Assembly (NCBI GenBank): GCA_937139335.1
Contig: CAKZPN010000036.1
Location: 1-64,000, forward strand
Reading direction: 5' to 3'
Length of the DNA stretch: 64,000 bases
From: an uncultured Roseicyclus sp.
GTDB lineage: Bacteria > Pseudomonadota > Alphaproteobacteria > Rhodobacterales > Rhodobacteraceae
Under the pieces are notes generated by a model. It searched no databases, was not told the DNA's origin, and saw only the letters and a list, made by a program, of their open reading frames with translations. Below are positions 50,105-61,192 of the stretch, piece by piece; position 1 is the stretch's first letter; every line of letters begins with the position of its first letter. Position numbers and translations under genes: made by a program.

Positions 50105-51343
50105 ATGATGCACAGCCTTCAGACCCCGATCCGCCGCTTCCTGCAGGCCGCAGCCCTGGCAGCCCCCCTGGCGCTGGCCGGCGCGGTGTTGCCCGCCGCG
50201 GCGCAATCGCCGTTTTCCGCCGCGGTGCAGATCAACGACAGCATCGTGACCTGGTACGAGATCGAGCAGCGCGCGCGCTTCCTCGAGGTGCTGCGCGCGC
50301 CCGGCGACCTGCGCGAAGAGGCGATGGAAACGCTGGTCAACGAACGTCTCCAGGTGGCCGAGGCGCGCCGCATGGGCGCCGTGGCCACCCCCGAGGAGAT
50401 CGAGGCCGGCGTGGCCGAGTTCGCCGCCCGCGCCGACATGGGGGCCGAGCAGTTCATCCGCGCCATCGCCGACGAGGGCGTCGCGCCGGAAACCTTCCGC
50501 GATTTCGTCGCCAACGGCATCACCTGGCGCAACGTCGTGCGCCAGCGATTCAGCGGGCTGGTCCGCGTGACCGATGCCGATATCGACCAGGCGCTGCAGT
50601 ATACGCCCCGCCTCGACAGCGCCAGCATCCTCTTGGCCGAGATCGTGGTCCCGCTGACCCCCGAGAACGAGAGCAACCTGCGCAGCGAGCTGGCGCGGCT
50701 GGCGGGCGACCTGAATTTCGACGCCGACACCTTCAGCGAGGCCGCGCGCCGCTTCTCCGCCGCCTCCACGCGCGAGAACGATGGCCTGACCGGCTGGCGA
50801 CCGCTCGATGCCGTGCCGCCGCAACTGCGCGAGGACATGGTGCTGCTGGCCTATGGCGAGACCTACGGGCCGGTGGCGCTCGGCCCTGCTTTCGCCATCT
50901 TCCAGATGCGCGGGCTGAGCGAAGGCAATTACAGCCCGCGGCCCATCGTTTCGGTCGACTACGCCACCATCCCGCTGCCCCCGATCTCGACCGAGGAGGG
51001 CGCCACCGCGGCCGCCGCGTTGCGGGCGGATATCGACGTCTGCGACGACCTTTACGGCCAACGCCCCGCCGGCACGTTCGAGCGGTTCGACCAGCCGCTC
51101 TCCGCCATCCCCACCGATATCGCGATGGCGCTTGCCGCGCTCGACGCGGGCGAGATCAGCTTTGGCGTGACCCGCAACGCCGGCACCGCGACGCTGGCGG
51201 TGATGCTGTGCGAGCGCGTCATCGCGGAACCCGAGGCCGGGCGCGACGCGGTGCGCCAGCAACTGACCTCGCAGCGGCTGGAGCAATATGCCGACGCGCT
51301 GCTCGAGGAACTGCGCGCCGACGCGATGATCACCTACGAATGA
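50105..51343 (+). CDS. surA: SurA-type periplasmic chaperone / peptidylprolyl isomerase
   Basis: 412 residues. Signal peptide (RRFLQAAALAAPLALAGAVLPAAAQ, seen as LQAAALAAPLALAGA) then a SurA N-terminal helical domain (QINDSIVTWYEIEQRARFLEV, VNERLQVAEARRMG) and one parvulin-like region (ILLAEIVVPL, FSEAARRFSAASTRENDG, GWRPLDAVPPQL). Only one such region is clear, and the second is degenerate. SurA helps outer-membrane proteins such as LptD fold. Location between lptD and pdxA is the classic one. ATG 50105 or 50108. Confidence 0.9.
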   Translation: MMHSLQTPIRRFLQAAALAAPLALAGAVLPAAAQSPFSAAVQINDSIVTWYEIEQRARFLEVLRAPGDLREEAMETLVNERLQVAEARRMGAVATPEEIEAGVAEFAARADMGAEQFIRAIADEGVAPETFRDFVANGITWRNVVRQRFSGLVRVTDADIDQALQYTPRLDSASILLAEIVVPLTPENESNLRSELARLAGDLNFDADTFSEAARRFSAASTRENDGLTGWRPLDAVPPQLREDMVLLAYGETYGPVALGPAFAIFQMRGLSEGNYSPRPIVSVDYATIPLPPISTEEGATAAAALRADIDVCDDLYGQRPAGTFERFDQPLSAIPTDIAMALAALDAGEISFGVTRNAGTATLAVMLCERVIAEPEAGRDAVRQQLTSQRLEQYADALLEELRADAMITYE

Positions 51344-52323
51344 CCGCAGACGCCCCTGTCGCCCTCAGCATCGGCGAGCCTTCGGGGATCGGGCCCGAGA
51401 TCATCGCCAAGGCCTGGACAACGCTGGGCACGCGCCTGCCCTTCTTCGTGATCGGCGACCCGGCGCATCTGGCGGGCTACGGCGTGAAGCCCGTGCCCAT
51501 CGCCCGGCCGCACGACGCCGCCCATGCCGCGATGGAGGGGCTGCCGGTCCTGCCCCACCCATTCCCGGCCCCCGCCGTTCCGGGCCTTCCCGCGCCGGAA
51601 AACGCCGCCGCGATCATCGAGGTGATCGCCCGCGGCGTTGATCTGGTGGCGCGCGGAGAGGCTTCGGCGCTGACCACCGCGCCGATCCACAAGAAGGCAT
51701 TGAAGGATGGCGCGGGTTTCCGCTATCCGGGCCATACCGAATATCTCGCGCATCTGGCCGGAGCCGACCGCGTGGTGATGATGCTGGCCTGCCCCGAGCT
51801 GCGGGTGGTGCCGACGACGATCCATGTTCCGCTGTCCGAAGTGCCGGGCGCGCTGACCCCGCAGCTTCTGACCGACACGATCCGCATCACCCACACCAGC
51901 CTGCGCCGGGATTTCGGCATCGACAATCCGCGCATCGCCGTGGCGGGGCTGAACCCCCATGCCGGCGAAGGCGGCGCGATCGGCCGCGACGAGATCGAGG
52001 TGATCATCCCGGTCCTGACCGCGCTGAAGGCCGAGGGCATGGCCATCACCGGGCCGCATTCGGGCGACACGATGTTCCACGCCGCGGCCCGCGCGGGCTA
52101 TGACGCGGCGGTGGCGATGTACCACGACCAGGCGCTGATCCCGATCAAGACCATCGACTTCTCGGGCGGCGTGAATGTGACGCTGGGCCTGCCCTTCATC
52201 CGCACCTCGCCCGACCACGGCACCGCCTTCGACATCGCGGGACAGGGGCGGGCCGATCCCACAAGCCTCATCGCCGCGCTCGAGATGGCGCGTGACATGG
52301 CACGGCGGCGGGCGATGGGCTGA
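51340..52323 (+). CDS. pdxA: 4-hydroxythreonine-4-phosphate dehydrogenase
   Basis: 327 residues. Motifs: SIGEPSGIGPEI at the N-terminus, TAPIHKKAL, FRYPGHTEYLA with a metal-binding His, GLNPHAGEGGAIGRDE and AMYHDQALIPIKTIDF with the remaining metal His residues. The enzyme oxidises 4-phosphohydroxy-threonine in vitamin B6 synthesis. It overlaps surA by ATGA. In most related genomes rsmA follows directly; here the gene is followed by a minus-strand small gene and rsmA is not in the window. Confidence 0.96.
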   Translation: MTADAPVALSIGEPSGIGPEIIAKAWTTLGTRLPFFVIGDPAHLAGYGVKPVPIARPHDAAHAAMEGLPVLPHPFPAPAVPGLPAPENAAAIIEVIARGVDLVARGEASALTTAPIHKKALKDGAGFRYPGHTEYLAHLAGADRVVMMLACPELRVVPTTIHVPLSEVPGALTPQLLTDTIRITHTSLRRDFGIDNPRIAVAGLNPHAGEGGAIGRDEIEVIIPVLTALKAEGMAITGPHSGDTMFHAAARAGYDAAVAMYHDQALIPIKTIDFSGGVNVTLGLPFIRTSPDHGTAFDIAGQGRADPTSLIAALEMARDMARRRAMG

Positions 52324-52335
52324 CGGATCGGACGC

Positions 52336-52524
52336 TCAGACCGGAACGTCGTTGAACAGGTCCTCGACCTCGTCCCCGTCCGTGGGCAGCCTGTCAGCAG
52401 GCGTGCGCGGTTTCAGCGCGGTCGCCTTTTCGGCGGCGGCAGTCGCCACCTTGTCGTGCCCGGCCCTGTCGGAACCGGCGCGGCGCACTTCTGTGTGCGG
52501 TTGGGTCTTTTTCGTCTCGGACAT
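52336..52524 (-). CDS. small acidic-tailed protein of unknown function
   Basis: 62 residues (MSETKKTQPHTEVRRAGSDR to EDLFNDVPV), hydrophilic and low-complexity, likely disordered, with a basic first part and an acidic end. GGGAGG lies seven bases before ATG 52524 (ATG 52527 directly adjacent is possible). Convergent with pdxA, 12 bp apart. No family recognised. Confidence 0.6.
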   Translation of the reverse strand: MSETKKTQPHTEVRRAGSDRAGHDKVATAAAEKATALKPRTPADRLPTDGDEVEDLFNDVPV

Positions 52525-52808
52525 CATGGTTCCTCCCTTGGAAATGATGTGTGGAGCATTTAGCCGGATCGCGACCATGGTGTGGGCGCCCCGCGCATCC
52601 TCCGGGTCGCGTCGAGGGACGCGCGGCGCAGCGCAGCGCCAATCACGCGCGCCAGTCGGTCTGCGGCATTTCCGACCGATGTATTCGGCACTGCGTGTCC
52701 TGCAATGGGCGAGAGCAAATGAGTGTGGGTCGCGGTAATCATATCCGAGGTTTCGTCCTGGGTCGACATCGGAGGTGGCCCTGTCGACGGATGGCGCCGG
52801 GGCCGACC

Positions 52809-53126
52809 CTATCGGGCGCAGCTCCGGCAGAAGGGCGTGTCGGGCAGAAGGTCGAGGCGCTCTTGCGAAACCTCCTCGCCGCATTTTGCACAGATGCCGT
52901 AGGTGCCGGCGTCCATCCGGGCGAGCGCGGCCTTGATATGCGCGATCTCGGTCATGCCGGATTGGCCGAGCCGCTCCAGCACCTCGTCGGTCTCGCGCTC
53001 GGTGGCGAGTTCCTGCCAATCCTTCGACTGGTGGCTGTCCAGCTCGGCATCAAGCTCGCGCAGGCGCTCGACCAGAAACGTCATGCGCTCTTCGAGCTGG
53101 GCACGGCGTGTGGCAAGATCAATCAT
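52809..53126 (-). CDS. DksA/TraR family zinc-finger protein
   Basis: 105 residues: an N-terminal coiled-coil half (RRAQLEERMTFLVERLRELD) and a C-terminal C4 zinc finger, CAKC at about 79-82 and CRSC at about 101-104, with DAGTYGICAKCGEEVSQERL. AGGAGG precedes ATG 53126, which is why the longer frame to 53177 was trimmed. DksA/TraR proteins bind the RNA polymerase secondary channel and tune transcription with ppGpp. This short form resembles TraR or the yjiA-type members more than the 151-residue E. coli DksA. Confidence 0.88.
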   Translation of the reverse strand: MIDLATRRAQLEERMTFLVERLRELDAELDSHQSKDWQELATERETDEVLERLGQSGMTEIAHIKAALARMDAGTYGICAKCGEEVSQERLDLLPDTPFCRSCAR

Positions 53127-53284
53127 CGCGGCCTCCTCAGCGTGGGCGGAACGGTCCGACGGCCCATTCCGACTCACCGTGTATCAAGTTGATTGGCCGC
53201 CCACCTTGATGTGTATCAACGTGGCCTTTCCCTCGCCGTGCGGTTACGGCATGCTGCACCGGACCCGAGACAGGAGCCGCGCCG

Positions 53285-53716
53285 ATGGATCTGCGCCCGA
53301 TCACCGACACCTACACCGTCGCCCCGCAACTGGAGCCCGCCGACATGGCCGCGATCGCCGCTTCGGGCGTGACCACGGTGATCTGCAACCGGCCGGACGC
53401 CGAGATCCCGGCCCAGCTTCAGGCCGCCGCGATGCAGGAGGCGGCCGAGGCCGCCGGCCTCTCCTTCGTCTTCAACCCCGTGATCGGCGGCCAACTGACG
53501 ATGGACAATGTCGAGGAACAGCGCGACGCCATTGACGCCGCCGACGGCCCGGTCGTGGCCTATTGCGCGTCCGGCAACCGCTCGACCATCGTCTGGGCGC
53601 TCGGCATGGCGGGCGAACTTCCTGCTGACGAAATCATCTCCCGCGGCGAGACATGGGGCTACCAGCTCGAATGGCTGCGCCCGCAGTTGGAGGCGCTGGC
53701 CGCGCGCGCGGACTGA
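53285..53716 (+). CDS. DUF442 / TIGR01244 family protein (rhodanese- or phosphatase-like)
   Basis: 143 residues. N-terminal MDLRPITDTYTVAPQLEPAD and TTVICNRPDAEIPAQ; the active-site loop is CASGNRS, Cys94 and Arg99, a C-x4-R cradle as in rhodanese-type and dual-specificity-phosphatase-like proteins. In other bacteria this domain occurs with a beta-lactamase-like sulfur dioxygenase (BLH), suggesting sulfur transfer. Here it stands alone, just ahead of an EamA transporter. Divergent from the DksA-type gene. Confidence 0.88.
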   Translation: MDLRPITDTYTVAPQLEPADMAAIAASGVTTVICNRPDAEIPAQLQAAAMQEAAEAAGLSFVFNPVIGGQLTMDNVEEQRDAIDAADGPVVAYCASGNRSTIVWALGMAGELPADEIISRGETWGYQLEWLRPQLEALAARAD

Positions 53717-53721
53717 ACCGC

Positions 53722-54597
53722 TTGGCCCGCCTGTCGCCCACCGCGCAGGGCATCTTGCTGATGCTGGGCGCGATCTTCCTGTTCTCGACGATGGACGCGA
53801 CCGCCAAGGCGCTGATGACCCGCTACGAGCCGCTGCAGGTGGTCTGGGCGCGCTACGCCGGCATGATGGCGGTGGCGGCCCTGGTGCTTGCGCCACGGCT
53901 CGGGCCGTTGCTGCGGACCCGGCATCTGGGGTTCCAGCTCCTGCGCTCGGCGTTTCTCTTTGCCGCGACCTTCTCCTTCTTCACCGCGCTCAGCCACATG
54001 GAGATCGCCGCCGCCACCGCGGTGATGCAGGTGCACCCGGTGCTGCTGACGCTCGGCGCGGCGCTGGTGCTGCGCGAGCCGCTGGGGCCGCGGCGCATTT
54101 TCGGCATCGCGGCGGCGCTGACCGGCGCGCTGATCGTGATCCGACCCGGCGCGGATGTGTTCACGCCAAGCGCGCTCTTGCCACTCCTCGGCGGCGTCTT
54201 CTACGCCTCCTACGCGCTGACCACGCGGTTCCTGGGCCGTGACGAGCCGATCCTGACCTCGTTCCTCTACACCGGGATCATCGGAACCCTTGTGGCGAGC
54301 GTGCTGGCGGTGCCGGTCTGGCAAACGCCAAGCACCATGGATGCCGCGATCTTCCTCGGGCTGGGCGCGGTCGGAGCACTGGGGCAGTTCATGCTGATCC
54401 GCTCGCTCACGCTGGCCGAGGCGGGGGCGGTGGCGCCCTTCGGCTACATCGGCGTGGTCTTCGCGACGCTCTGGGGCGCCTTCGCCTTTGGCGAGTTGCC
54501 CGATCTCTGGACCGCCGTGGGCGCGCTTGTGATCATCGGGGCGGGCGTCTATGTCTGGCACCGCGAAACCCGTGCGCGGGCGCTCGCCGCGGCCTGA
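53722..54597 (+). CDS. EamA/DMT family transporter
   Basis: About 291 residues with ten hydrophobic helices in two EamA repeats (GAIFLFSTMDATAKALMTRY and FALLPLLGGVFYASYALTTRF-like LLGGVFYASYALTTRF). Export of a metabolite is the usual role. The start is uncertain: TTG 53722 opens a typical N-terminus (RLSPTAQGILLMLGAIF) but lacks a good ribosome-binding site; ATG 53653 lies inside the upstream gene. Likely co-transcribed with the DUF442 gene and the acyltransferase after it. Confidence 0.88.
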   Translation: MARLSPTAQGILLMLGAIFLFSTMDATAKALMTRYEPLQVVWARYAGMMAVAALVLAPRLGPLLRTRHLGFQLLRSAFLFAATFSFFTALSHMEIAAATAVMQVHPVLLTLGAALVLREPLGPRRIFGIAAALTGALIVIRPGADVFTPSALLPLLGGVFYASYALTTRFLGRDEPILTSFLYTGIIGTLVASVLAVPVWQTPSTMDAAIFLGLGAVGALGQFMLIRSLTLAEAGAVAPFGYIGVVFATLWGAFAFGELPDLWTAVGALVIIGAGVYVWHRETRARALAAA

Positions 54598-54633
54598 GCG
54601 CCGCGACCAGGACGGACAAGCCCGAAGGACCGG

Positions 54634-55590
54634 ATGTCGAGAAAATCCCGCCGCCGCTGGCTCGACTGGACGGTCGATCGCCTGACCCGCGGGCTCCTGT
54701 GGACCGCGTTCCGCCTGCCCTACGAGCGCCGCGTGCCGATGATGGGCGCCGCGTTCCGCGCCATGGGCGGGCTCACCGGCTACCGCGCGCGGGCCGAGGA
54801 CCAACTGGCCTACATCTATCCCGACATGCCCGCGACCGAGCGTCGCCGCATCGCCCGCGGCGTGCTCGACAATTTCGGCCGCGTACTGATCGAGAACTAT
54901 TCCACCGCCGGCCAGCTCGCCCGCGCCGAGCGCTGGCAGCCGCATGGACCGGGCCTCGCCGCCTGCGAGGCGGCACGGGCCGAGGGAAAGGCGATCCTCT
55001 TCGTCTCGGGCCATTTCGGCAACTACCAGGCGGCGCGAGCGGCGATGAACGTGCGCGGCTACCAGATGGGCGGGCTCTACCGACTGATGAACAACCCCTA
55101 TTCCAACGCGCATTACATCGCCTCGGTCGAGGGCGTCGGCGGGCGCGCCTTTCCGCGCGACCGGCGCGGGCTGGTGGGCTTCGTGCGGGTGCTGCGCGAC
55201 GGCGGGCAGGGCGCGATCCTGGTCGACCAGTTCTACGGCAAGGGTCCGGCGCTTGATTTCCTGGGCAAGCCGGCCCCCACGGCCCTGTCGGCGGGCGAGA
55301 TGGCGCTGAAAAGCGGCGCGCTGCTGGTGCCGATCTACGCCGAGCGGCTGGAGAACGGCCTCGACTTCGACGTGACGGTCGAGGCGCCGATCCCCCATAC
55401 CGACGCGCTCACGATGACCCGGGCCTTGACCGACAGCCTTGCGGCCCGCGTGCGGGCCCGGCCCGAACAGTGGTTCTGGGTCCATCGCCGCTGGAAGCCG
55501 GTGCGGCAGGCGCGGCGCGCGCAACGGGCGCTTGAGAAGCGACAGGCGGCGGAGATCCGCGAGGACACCCTGCCCCCCGGCCCGCGCTAG
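54634..55590 (+). CDS. LpxL/HtrB-like lysophospholipid acyltransferase with altered active site
   Basis: 318 residues. One N-terminal hydrophobic stretch then an LPLAT domain: ILFVSGHFGNYQAARAA, LMNNPYSNAHYIASVEG, AFPRDRRGLVGFVRVL, ALSAGEMALKSGALLVPIYAER, PEQWFWVHRRWKP. The family needs H-x4-E/D; here His127 is followed at +5 by Gln132 (HFGNYQ). With an amide instead of the acid, acyl transfer would be weakened, or another residue takes the role. The general pattern fits lipid A or membrane lipid acylation in Rhodobacterales. Convergent with the DUF1223 gene, 8 bp apart. Confidence 0.85.
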   Translation: MSRKSRRRWLDWTVDRLTRGLLWTAFRLPYERRVPMMGAAFRAMGGLTGYRARAEDQLAYIYPDMPATERRRIARGVLDNFGRVLIENYSTAGQLARAERWQPHGPGLAACEAARAEGKAILFVSGHFGNYQAARAAMNVRGYQMGGLYRLMNNPYSNAHYIASVEGVGGRAFPRDRRGLVGFVRVLRDGGQGAILVDQFYGKGPALDFLGKPAPTALSAGEMALKSGALLVPIYAERLENGLDFDVTVEAPIPHTDALTMTRALTDSLAARVRARPEQWFWVHRRWKPVRQARRAQRALEKRQAAEIREDTLPPGPR

Positions 55591-55597
55591 GGGGCGG

Positions 55598-56308
55598 TCA
55601 CTCGATCTGCGCCGCGCCAAGGATCGGGCCGCTGCCCGCCTGCTGCACGAGCACGACCAGCGGCCGGTCGCTTTGCGGTTCGATCCGTGCGACGAAGGGT
55701 TCCGCCCCGTCCCATTCCGCCACCACCTGCCACGAGGTCACGACGTTGAAGTGGTGCCCGACGGTTCCCGCACGTTCGCCGCGTTCGATCTGCACCTCTT
55801 CATGCGGGCTATAGGTGACGACCTGCACCACCATCATCGGCCGCGGCGGGTCCATGAAGGCGCGCGCCTCCAGCGCGATCCTGCTGCCCTCACGGGTCAC
55901 CGACACCGTGACCGGGTCGGGCTCGGCCAGATCGGCCTGGATCAGGTCGGCCACCGCCATCGCGCGCCCGCCCACCACATGTTCGCGCCCGCCCACGATG
56001 ATCTGCGGGGTGTAGACGACGGTGGAGCCCATGGCATGGGCATAATTGTGCTGGCGCTGGGTCATCTGCGGCGAGGCGAACGTATCCTCCCAGCCGATGT
56101 AGTCCCAGTAGTCGACATGCAGCGCCAGCGCGATCACGTCGTCGCGCATCGCCAGCTCGCCCAGCATCGCGTCGGCCGGCGGACAGGAGGAACAGCCCTG
56201 CGAGGTGAACAGCTCCACCACGGCGGGACCGAACCGGTCCTGCGCCTCCGCGCCCTGCCCCGCGAACGCGACCAGCGCGGCGAGCGCTCCTGCTCCTGTC
56301 AGTTTCAT
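55598..56308 (-). CDS. exported thioredoxin-like DUF1223 protein
   Basis: 236 residues. Signal peptide MKLTGAGALAALVAFAGQGAEAQ, then a thioredoxin-like fold with CSSC in ELFTSQGCSSCPPADAML, HVDYWDYIGWEDTFASP and TPQIIVGGREHVVGG. The CxxC suggests a periplasmic redox role, but DUF1223 has no established substrate. ATG 56308 places the signal peptide at the N-terminus, so the frame up to 56368 was trimmed. Confidence 0.88.
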   Translation of the reverse strand: MKLTGAGALAALVAFAGQGAEAQDRFGPAVVELFTSQGCSSCPPADAMLGELAMRDDVIALALHVDYWDYIGWEDTFASPQMTQRQHNYAHAMGSTVVYTPQIIVGGREHVVGGRAMAVADLIQADLAEPDPVTVSVTREGSRIALEARAFMDPPRPMMVVQVVTYSPHEEVQIERGERAGTVGHHFNVVTSWQVVAEWDGAEPFVARIEPQSDRPLVVLVQQAGSGPILGAAQIE

Positions 56309-56396
56309 TGCAGAATCCGTCCCATCGGCTCCATGCCCTGATCGAGAGGTAGATGGCCCGGCCGCCACATGCCAATCAAGCCTTTGCGAGACCGCG

Positions 56397-56846
56397 TTAC
56401 ACCCAGCGCCGGGTCCGCGCCAGATAGGCCTGCGCCGCGGGTCCGAAGTGCCGCCGGAGCGCGGCCTCCTCCGGCTCGATGAACCGGCGGGTGAGGATCG
56501 CGGCGAAGGCGAAGGGCACCGGCACCGCGCTGAGCGCGCCGAGCCAGACCACGGCGCCCGTGAGGATCGCGAGCATCCCGAGGTAGATCGGATTGCGGCT
56601 GATCTTGTAGGGCCCTTCGACGATGAGCGCGGCGGGCGCGTGATGCGGCTCGATCGTCGTGCGCTTGCGCCAGAACCACAGCGCCGACCACAGGATCAAC
56701 CCGGTGCCCGCGACGGCAAGGAGGATACCCGCCGCCTGCCACACCGGCCCGAAGAGGCGCACGAGCGGCAAATACGTCGCCAGCACCCAGGCGACTCCGA
56801 GGCCCAGCGCCATCCAGAGCGGCGGCAGGTCGGGAAACCCCTTCAT
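56397..56846 (-). CDS. isoprenylcysteine carboxyl methyltransferase/PEMT-like membrane protein
   Basis: 149 residues with about three or four helices. The conserved methyltransferase end is present: IVEGPYKISRNPIYLGML, then EPEEAALRRHFGPAAQAYLARTRRW. These ICMT-like/NnrU-like proteins use S-adenosylmethionine to methylate membrane-embedded acceptors; bacterial substrates are mostly unknown. ATG 56846 (MKGFPDLPPLW) was chosen; the upstream extension has no membrane-protein character. Confidence 0.85.
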   Translation of the reverse strand: MKGFPDLPPLWMALGLGVAWVLATYLPLVRLFGPVWQAAGILLAVAGTGLILWSALWFWRKRTTIEPHHAPAALIVEGPYKISRNPIYLGMLAILTGAVVWLGALSAVPVPFAFAAILTRRFIEPEEAALRRHFGPAAQAYLARTRRWV

Positions 56847-56951
56847 GCGCGCGTACCGGGGACAACAGACCGCCACATCACACGCCGCCTTTCGGGATCG
56901 GATCACGCCTGCGGGTCTACCGGCGCAGCGCGACCGGGACAAGCCGCGCCC

Positions 56952-57872
56952 TCACGCCGCGCTGGCGATCCCCAGCCGCGCCCGGATCGCCGCCGGCAGA
57001 TGCCGCGCGGCGGTGATGCGGGGGGCCGGGCTTTCCACGATGTCGCGGTCCGCGCCGTAGAGCGCGACATACTCCGCATAATTGTCGAAGGCCTGCCGCC
57101 CGACATAGTCGATGAAGGTTTCGGCGGGCGCGCCTTCGGCAAGAATGATGTCGTGGGTCTCAGTCTCGATGTGGTAAACGGTGACCCGCCCGGGCAGGTC
57201 CGCCGCTGCCACCTCGATCACGGTGGTGCCATTGACCAGCGCGCCCGCGTTGACCAGCACGCCGTCCAGCATCAGCGCGTGATCGGCCGTCAGCACGAGG
57301 TCCCGCAGCGGCAGGCCATCGCCCAACGCCCCCTCCGCCACACGGATCATCCGCAGGCGCGAGAAGCGGGGCACCAGAGTCTGGCGCCCGACCCATTTGA
57401 CCGCCACGGCGCGCCCGTCATGGGTCAGGATCGCGTCGCCGATGCACAAGGCTTCCACGTATGCAGACCCTTGCGGCGTGGCCACGCGCGCGCCTGATCC
57501 AAAACACACCGGCAGTTCTGTCGCGGTGTCGAGCGCCGACAGCAAGACGGCCTCGGAGGTGAAATTAGGGGCGACATAATCGGCGGCGGTCTTCCCTACG
57601 GGGATCAACACCCGGAAAAAGGCATCCTCGAAAATGACCGGCAAAAGGTCGCTGCCGCCCCCGACCAGGTCGACTGACAACGCCCCGACATAGGTGCCCG
57701 GCGCTCCCGAAGTGATGGTGAACGTAATCGGATCGCCGGCCTCGAAGGTGGTATCATCCTCACCGTCCGTCGTCGTGCCCGCGTCGCCCGTGGCGCCGAA
57801 GTTGATCAGGGCGTCCGACGTCGGATCGCCCTGAAAGAAGACGAAATTGTTGCTCGAGACAAAGGTGCCCAT
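56952..57872 (-). CDS. Hint domain protein (Hint_2)
   Basis: 306 residues. Residues 1-115 form a Gly/Asp/Thr-rich beta-type N-terminal part of unknown fold; from Cys123 (PVCFGSGARVATPQG) a Hedgehog/intein-type Hint domain follows with VEALCIGDAILTHDG, VKWVGRQTL and LTADHALMLDG. Cys123 is the expected nucleophile for self-cleavage. Many Rhodobacterales carry such proteins near surface or secreted proteins, and their function is undetermined. No signal peptide, so export, if any, would be by another route. ATG 57872 has GGGGAGGA upstream. Confidence 0.88.
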   Translation of the reverse strand: MGTFVSSNNFVFFQGDPTSDALINFGATGDAGTTTDGEDDTTFEAGDPITFTITSGAPGTYVGALSVDLVGGGSDLLPVIFEDAFFRVLIPVGKTAADYVAPNFTSEAVLLSALDTATELPVCFGSGARVATPQGSAYVEALCIGDAILTHDGRAVAVKWVGRQTLVPRFSRLRMIRVAEGALGDGLPLRDLVLTADHALMLDGVLVNAGALVNGTTVIEVAAADLPGRVTVYHIETETHDIILAEGAPAETFIDYVGRQAFDNYAEYVALYGADRDIVESPAPRITAARHLPAAIRARLGIASAA

Positions 57873-58014
57873 GCCATATTCCTCCCCAGAGGCAGGCCTC
57901 ACACTACGCATGTTCAATCTCGAAAATCAAACAATACTGAATACCTAATCAGTCCTGCGTCGTGGATCCGGCGCTCCGGAGTTCAGGCCGGATCGGATGA
58001 CCGATCGAAAGAAT

Positions 58015-58044
58015 AAGGGGGGCACTGCAGTGCCCCCCCTTTTA
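58015..58044 (-). terminator. terminator hairpin of acnA
   Basis: GGGGGGCACT/AGTGCCCCCC (10-bp perfect stem, two-base loop, 58017-58038). On the minus strand it is followed by TTATTCTTTC; on the plus strand by TTTT. It lies 22 bp beyond the acnA stop. Confidence 0.7.
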
Positions 58045-58059
58045 CCAAAACCTGCTGAC

Positions 58060-60846
<2,787 letters not shown>

Positions 60847-61192
60847 GGGGGCTTCCCTTCATCCGGACATGTGGGGGTCTAGGTCTCGCGTCTCGCGATG
60901 CCACCGGATCGCCCGTCGATCAAGGGTGAATCCGGCGGCTGCGACATTATTGTATGCGATTGCATACCGGAATGGAAGGGGGCGGGAGCGGAGAATGCCG
61001 CGGCCACCCCGGCCCGGCCATCCCACCCGGCCCGCAACAGCCGCACGAGCCCCGTAGGGTGGGCAATCCTGCCCACCACCCCGCACACCGACGCCGCTGC
61101 CCCCCTGCCCTCTGGCGCGATCCTTCATCGCTCGCTAACCTGTTCCGGGTACGAGGGAAACCGCGCCAGGCCGCGGCACGAGGGGCGACCGG
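60847..61192. repeat. 346-bp intergenic region with a REP-like hairpin
   Basis: No gene. GGTGGGCA, loop ATCC, TGCCCACC (61058-61077) is a perfect 8-bp stem-loop without a T run. Similar GTAGGGTGGGCA-type sequences are, to my recollection, frequent between genes in this order, so it may be a dispersed repeat. The region also holds the promoters of acnA and, on the other side, of the broken methyltransferase. Confidence 0.35.

Noticed and set aside
52560..52769. 69-codon minus-strand frame between the small acidic protein and the DksA-type gene
   Set aside because: Reasonable composition but no Shine-Dalgarno and no family; not strong enough to call.
53659..55620. 653-codon minus-strand frame across the EamA and acyltransferase genes
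   Set aside because: Antisense frame without domains; both plus-strand genes are well supported.
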